Shown: positions 22,628 through 25,360 of the stretch, one piece after another
Numbering within the stretch: position 1 is the stretch's first letter
How the letters are laid out: every line of letters starts with the position of its first letter
NCBI GenBank assembly: GCA_964549655.1
Contig: CAZJXN010000077.1
Span: forward strand, 1 to 25,360
Source: JADJNW01 sp964549655
Lineage (GTDB): Bacteria > Bacteroidota > Bacteroidia > Chitinophagales > Saprospiraceae
DNA: 25,360 nt
Direction: 5' to 3'
Made by a program: the position numbers and the translations under genes
The notes under the pieces: model-generated
Seen by the model: only the letters and a program-made list of their open reading frames with translations
Told to the model about the DNA's origin: nothing
Databases searched by the model: none

Positions 22628-23464
22628 CTACTGTTTTTTCACCAAACGCACTTCCACGCGGCGGTTTTCATGTCTGCCTTGGTCGGTGTCGTTGGTTGCT
22701 ACAGGTTGCGATTCTCCTTTAGAATCCGTGCTAATTTGGTCGGCTTTGATGCCATTTCGTACCAAGATTGCTTTGATAGCTTCTGCACGGCGTTTACCAA
22801 AGGAAAGGTTGCCAGCGTCGTTGCCCACGTTATCGGTGTGTCCGGTAAGCGTTATGGTTTCGCCGGTTTCCTTCACGCGGGTCGCCAGTTTGGTGAGGTA
22901 TTCGTCCACGGCAGGCTCGTATTCTTTTTCCAACGAACCAAATGGGAATCGAATGATGATGCGGTCGGCAAGTTCCTCTACTGTTCGGGCAGTTGTTTGT
23001 TTCGCTTCTCGCCAGTCAAATAAAGCACCTTCAAAATAGCCGGTGCGTACGCCAGCCGTTTCGTCAATGAGGCGCGCTCTGGTTTGAATCCGATCAGCCG
23101 GAATGCCCGTCATCAGTGCTTTCACTTTTTCGGCACGCGCAAAACCCATATTGGCAAAGCCGGCTGGTTTTGGTTCTGCTTCGTAGTACAAGCCCGTGAT
23201 TTCCAGTATTCCATTTTCAGGACTTTTTGCCAGAATAGATTGGCGCAATGAGTCAAACCCGACATTGGTGTAAGCCGTAGGATCTGACCATTTAAAATCC
23301 AATGGATAGCGTCGCACCGCGCTGGTGTCGGTGGTTGGTGGCACATCTGTTACAGTTCCGGCGCCACAATTGGTACACAGCTCATCGGAACAGCCCCTCC
23401 ACACTAAAAACGTGTAGAGCAGCCAAAGTGCCAGCATGATTAAAATTTTTGGAAAGGCAGTCAT
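22628..23464 (-). CDS. OmpA-family protein with a degenerate first OmpA-like segment
   Basis: A 278-residue protein. Residues 5-22 are a membrane anchor or signal, followed by a cysteine-rich patch (C25, C30, C33). The C-terminal domain (about 169-276) is a typical OmpA/MotB peptidoglycan-binding domain: TLTGHTDNVG with D211, SFGKRRAEAI with R225 and R226, GIKADQI, and GRHENRRVEVRL. The region 68-134 (FDSLRQSIL...LEITGLYYEAE...MGFARAEKVKALMTGIPADRIQTRARL) has the same order of elements, but GHTD is replaced by GLYYEA, so it looks like an old, inactive copy. It probably links the membrane to peptidoglycan. A promoter box is at 23666-23673. Confidence 0.88.
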   Translation of the reverse strand: MTAFPKILIMLALWLLYTFLVWRGCSDELCTNCGAGTVTDVPPTTDTSAVRRYPLDFKWSDPTAYTNVGFDSLRQSILAKSPENGILEITGLYYEAEPKPAGFANMGFARAEKVKALMTGIPADRIQTRARLIDETAGVRTGYFEGALFDWREAKQTTARTVEELADRIIIRFPFGSLEKEYEPAVDEYLTKLATRVKETGETITLTGHTDNVGNDAGNLSFGKRRAEAIKAILVRNGIKADQISTDSKGESQPVATNDTDQGRHENRRVEVRLVKKQ

Positions 23465-23665
23465 ATAAGGTTTTATGTTAGCTAAAAAAATTGCAATAGA
23501 ATAGCCGTCAAATAGTAGTCTGCGTTATCAGAATGGGTTAGTAGTGAGGTGATTACACAAAATCACTTGCTCTAAATTCCTCGTTCCTTTTGGTTTTCGA
23601 GCATTTTTTAAATCCTCACCCGTCAAGTCTTGCGGAGATTGGGGAGCTGTCCATTTTAGCCGAGT

Positions 23666-23673
23666 CAAATATA
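23666..23673 (-). promoter_or_regulatory. -7 box TATATTTG for the OmpA-family gene
   Basis: A perfect TAnnTTTG on the minus strand about 200 bp before the start at 23464. No -33 TTG lies at normal spacing. The predicted leader of about 200 nt contains short inverted repeats (CTCG/CGAG, TGATT/AATCA). Confidence 0.4.
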
Positions 23674-23761
23674 AGCATTCAAAGGGGAAAATGTATGTAT
23701 TTACTTTAAAAATTTTAACATTTTGTTAAGGGGTAATAAATCTTGTTGATAGTTTATTTGT

Positions 23762-23796
23762 TTGATAGCAGTTTTTCTCAATTTTCGCTATATTTG
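23762..23796 (+). promoter_or_regulatory. promoter of ffh
   Basis: TATATTTG (23789-23796) is a perfect -7 box about 105 bp before the ffh start. TTG (23762-23764) is 24 nt upstream, somewhat longer than the usual spacing. Confidence 0.5.
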
Positions 23797-23902
23797 CAAG
23801 CTTTTTCTGGTGTAAATGTGTTTTAGCATTAAGGTGTTTTAGTATAAGCATATTATTGCCTTACCATACAAAAGCACGACAAAAATATAACACAATAAAG
23901 AT

Positions 23903-25255
23903 ATGTTTGAAAGCCTAAGTGACCGGTTGGATGGTGCCTTTAAGGTGCTGACGGGTAGTAATAAGTTGACGGAATTAAACGTGGCGGAGTCCATTAAAGA
24001 GATTCGCCGTGCGTTGGTAGATGCGGATGTGAATTATAAAATTGCCAAAGAGTTTACCGATAAAATAAAGGAAAAAGCCCTCGGTACGGATAACGTACTG
24101 AAAGCGGTGAAGCCCGGCGAGTTGATGGTGAAAATCGTCATGGACGAGCTAACCGACCTCATGGGCGGACAATCGGAAGGACTTACCATTAGTAAAACAA
24201 AACCTTCTATTGTTTTAATCGCCGGTTTGCAAGGTTCTGGTAAAACCACTTTCACGGGCAAGTTAGCTTATTATTTAAAAAATAAACGACAAAAAACCGC
24301 TTTGCTCGTCGCGGCGGATGTGTATCGCCCGGCGGCGATTGACCAGTTGACCGTGCTGGCGGAGCAAGTCGGCGTGCCGATTTATAAAGAACCAGAGAAT
24401 AAAAATCCGGTAGAAATTGCAAAGAACGCCATTCAACACGCCAAAACGCACGGCTTTGATATGGTGATTGTGGATACGGCCGGTCGCCTTGCGGTGGATG
24501 AGGTGATGATGACCGAAATTGCCAATATTAAAGCTGCTATTCAACCTCACGAAACGCTTTTTGTAGTGGATTCCATGACGGGTCAGGATGCAGTAAACAC
24601 GGCAAAAACCTTCAATGAGGTCATCAATTATGATGGCGTGGTGTTGACCAAATTAGACGGCGATACGCGCGGTGGTGCGGCACTTTCTATTAAATATATC
24701 GTTGGCAAGCCCATTAAGTTTGTCAGCATGGGCGAGAAAATGGACACGCTCGATGTGTTCTACCCCGACCGGATGGCGCAGCGCATTTTGGGCATGGGCG
24801 ATATTGTCACCTTTGTAGAAAAAGCGCAGGAGCAGTTTGATGAAGTAGAAGCCAAGCGATTAGAAAGTAAGATTCGTAAAAATAAATTCGATTTCAACGA
24901 CTTTTTGGCGCAAATTAACCAAATCAAACGCATGGGTGACATCAGAAGCCTCATGAATATGGTACCCGGTATGGGCAAAGCCTTGAAAGATGTGGATATT
25001 GACAACAGCGCTTTTGGTAAGGTAGAATGTATGATTTTGTCCATGACGCCGCAGGAGCGCGGCAATCCTGACCTAATGACCGCCAGCCGTAAACTCCGTA
25101 TTGCAAAAGGAAGCGGCAAAACCTTGCACGAAATCAATATGTTTTTAAAACAATTTGACCAGATGCGCAAGATGATGCACAAAATGAGTAAAATGCCGAT
25201 GGGCAATATGGCAATGCCAGGCGCACCAGCGAAGGGGGCGATGAAGAGAAGATAG
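23903..25255 (+). CDS. ffh: signal recognition particle protein Ffh
   Basis: A 450-residue SRP54/Ffh, the GTPase that binds signal sequences on ribosomes and hands them to FtsY. The N domain fills 1-95. The G domain shows GLQGSGKTT (108-116), DVYRPAAIDQL (139-149), DTAGR (191-195), TKLDGDTRGGAALS (249-262). The M domain starts near 325 and carries GDIRSLMNMVPGMGK (345-359), the SRP-RNA-binding SRKLRIAKGSG (395-405) and a methionine-rich tail (421-447). Length is normal. The SRP RNA gene is not in the window. There is no Shine-Dalgarno sequence; the leader is A-rich. A hairpin at 25324-25357 may end the transcript. Confidence 0.97.
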   Translation: MFESLSDRLDGAFKVLTGSNKLTELNVAESIKEIRRALVDADVNYKIAKEFTDKIKEKALGTDNVLKAVKPGELMVKIVMDELTDLMGGQSEGLTISKTKPSIVLIAGLQGSGKTTFTGKLAYYLKNKRQKTALLVAADVYRPAAIDQLTVLAEQVGVPIYKEPENKNPVEIAKNAIQHAKTHGFDMVIVDTAGRLAVDEVMMTEIANIKAAIQPHETLFVVDSMTGQDAVNTAKTFNEVINYDGVVLTKLDGDTRGGAALSIKYIVGKPIKFVSMGEKMDTLDVFYPDRMAQRILGMGDIVTFVEKAQEQFDEVEAKRLESKIRKNKFDFNDFLAQINQIKRMGDIRSLMNMVPGMGKALKDVDIDNSAFGKVECMILSMTPQERGNPDLMTASRKLRIAKGSGKTLHEINMFLKQFDQMRKMMHKMSKMPMGNMAMPGAPAKGAMKRR

Positions 25256-25258
25256 GGT

Positions 25259-25308
25259 GATATGCTAATCCCGCCGTGCGGGACAAGTTTTGCTGATTTG
25301 CTAATCCT
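25259..25308 (+). repeat. octamer words and mini-palindrome after ffh
   Basis: Words GATATGCT, AATCCCGC and later GATTTGCT, AATCCTGC have 8-nt steps. They enclose a 21-nt segment (25268-25288) that is an exact reverse complement of 5874-5894 and forms TCCCGC-CGT-GCGGGA. The orientation is sense to ffh. Confidence 0.55.
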
Positions 25309-25323
25309 GCTTTAAGTGGCAAA

Positions 25324-25357
25324 TTGAGGCATCCCACCATGCAGTGAGATGCCTCAA
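25324..25357 (+). terminator. hairpin, possible ffh terminator
   Basis: TTGAGGCATC (25324-25333) pairs with GATGCCTCAA (25348-25357); after one mismatch CAC pairs with GTG inside. The window ends three bases after the stem, so whether a T-run follows cannot be seen. Confidence 0.45.
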
Positions 25358-25360
25358 CTA

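Larger units (their letters stand above)
23465..23902. other. 438-bp intergenic region between OmpA-family gene and ffh
   Basis: Divergent promoter region. It holds a minus-strand -7 box (23666-23673), a plus-strand promoter (23762-23796), a palindrome TTAACA-TTT-TGTTAA (23715-23729), and a minus-strand open stretch ending at 23528 whose translation looks protein-like (PQSPQDLTGEDLKNARKPKG) but has no ATG. No gene is called. Confidence 0.55.

Noticed and set aside
24760..25206. 148-codon frame on the minus strand
   Set aside because: It is antisense to the Ffh M domain.

Overview
The window looks like a chromosomal segment of a Bacteroidota bacterium, probably close to Saprospiraceae (family level is a guess). 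Pointers: no Shine-Dalgarno sequences before starts, several promoter boxes of the TAnnTTTG type (mostly TATATTTG), a periplasmic-propeller sensor kinase, a Bacteroidota-type YidC, and many exported proteins. The genes are mostly housekeeping or envelope functions. I see no insertion sequence, prophage, CRISPR array, rRNA or tRNA gene.

Layout. 1-2531, minus strand: the N-terminal part of an HsdR_N-type nuclease-fold protein cut by the window edge, the tRNA hydroxylase MiaE, and an exported coiled-coil protein of unknown function. 2711-10663, plus strand: a full-length prolyl-oligopeptidase homologue that has lost its catalytic Ser and His, the diadenylate cyclase CdaA, an M20 dipeptidase, an OmpH/Skp-like protein, a secreted M20D amidohydrolase and a glycerophosphodiester phosphodiesterase. 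10664-11224: an intergenic stretch with strong hairpins, a candidate small RNA and a thirteen-unit heptamer array. 11225-14368, minus: a large propeller histidine kinase. 14657-16456, plus: a three-LysM protein, convergent with YidC (minus) across a shared bidirectional terminator. 18646-19071, plus: a DUF3293 protein. 19081-23464, minus: an aminotransferase behind a structured leader, an exported LolA-like protein, a membrane coiled-coil protein with a duplicated helix-hairpin-helix domain, and an OmpA-family protein. 23903-25255, plus: Ffh.

YidC and Ffh both belong to inner-membrane protein insertion; OmpH, OmpA, LysM and the HhH protein suggest envelope biogenesis; CdaA makes c-di-AMP. The genes are otherwise mostly single units or short pairs.

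The most unusual features are two. First, the dead prolyl oligopeptidase: the fold signatures are intact but Ser, His and the oxyanion loop are replaced. Second, a repeat grammar not explained by genes: degenerate tandem repeats with a 7, 8, 9 or 10 nt period lie at gene 3' ends, read in the sense direction of the gene, and often contain the stop codon (histidine kinase, YidC, aminotransferase, HhH protein, CdaA, exported protein 1371-2531, dipeptidase). In addition there are nested inverted repeats with GCTTTAGC cores, a 21-nt mini-palindrome present twice in opposite orientation, and clusters of doubled 8-9 nt words. These are worth a genome-wide check.
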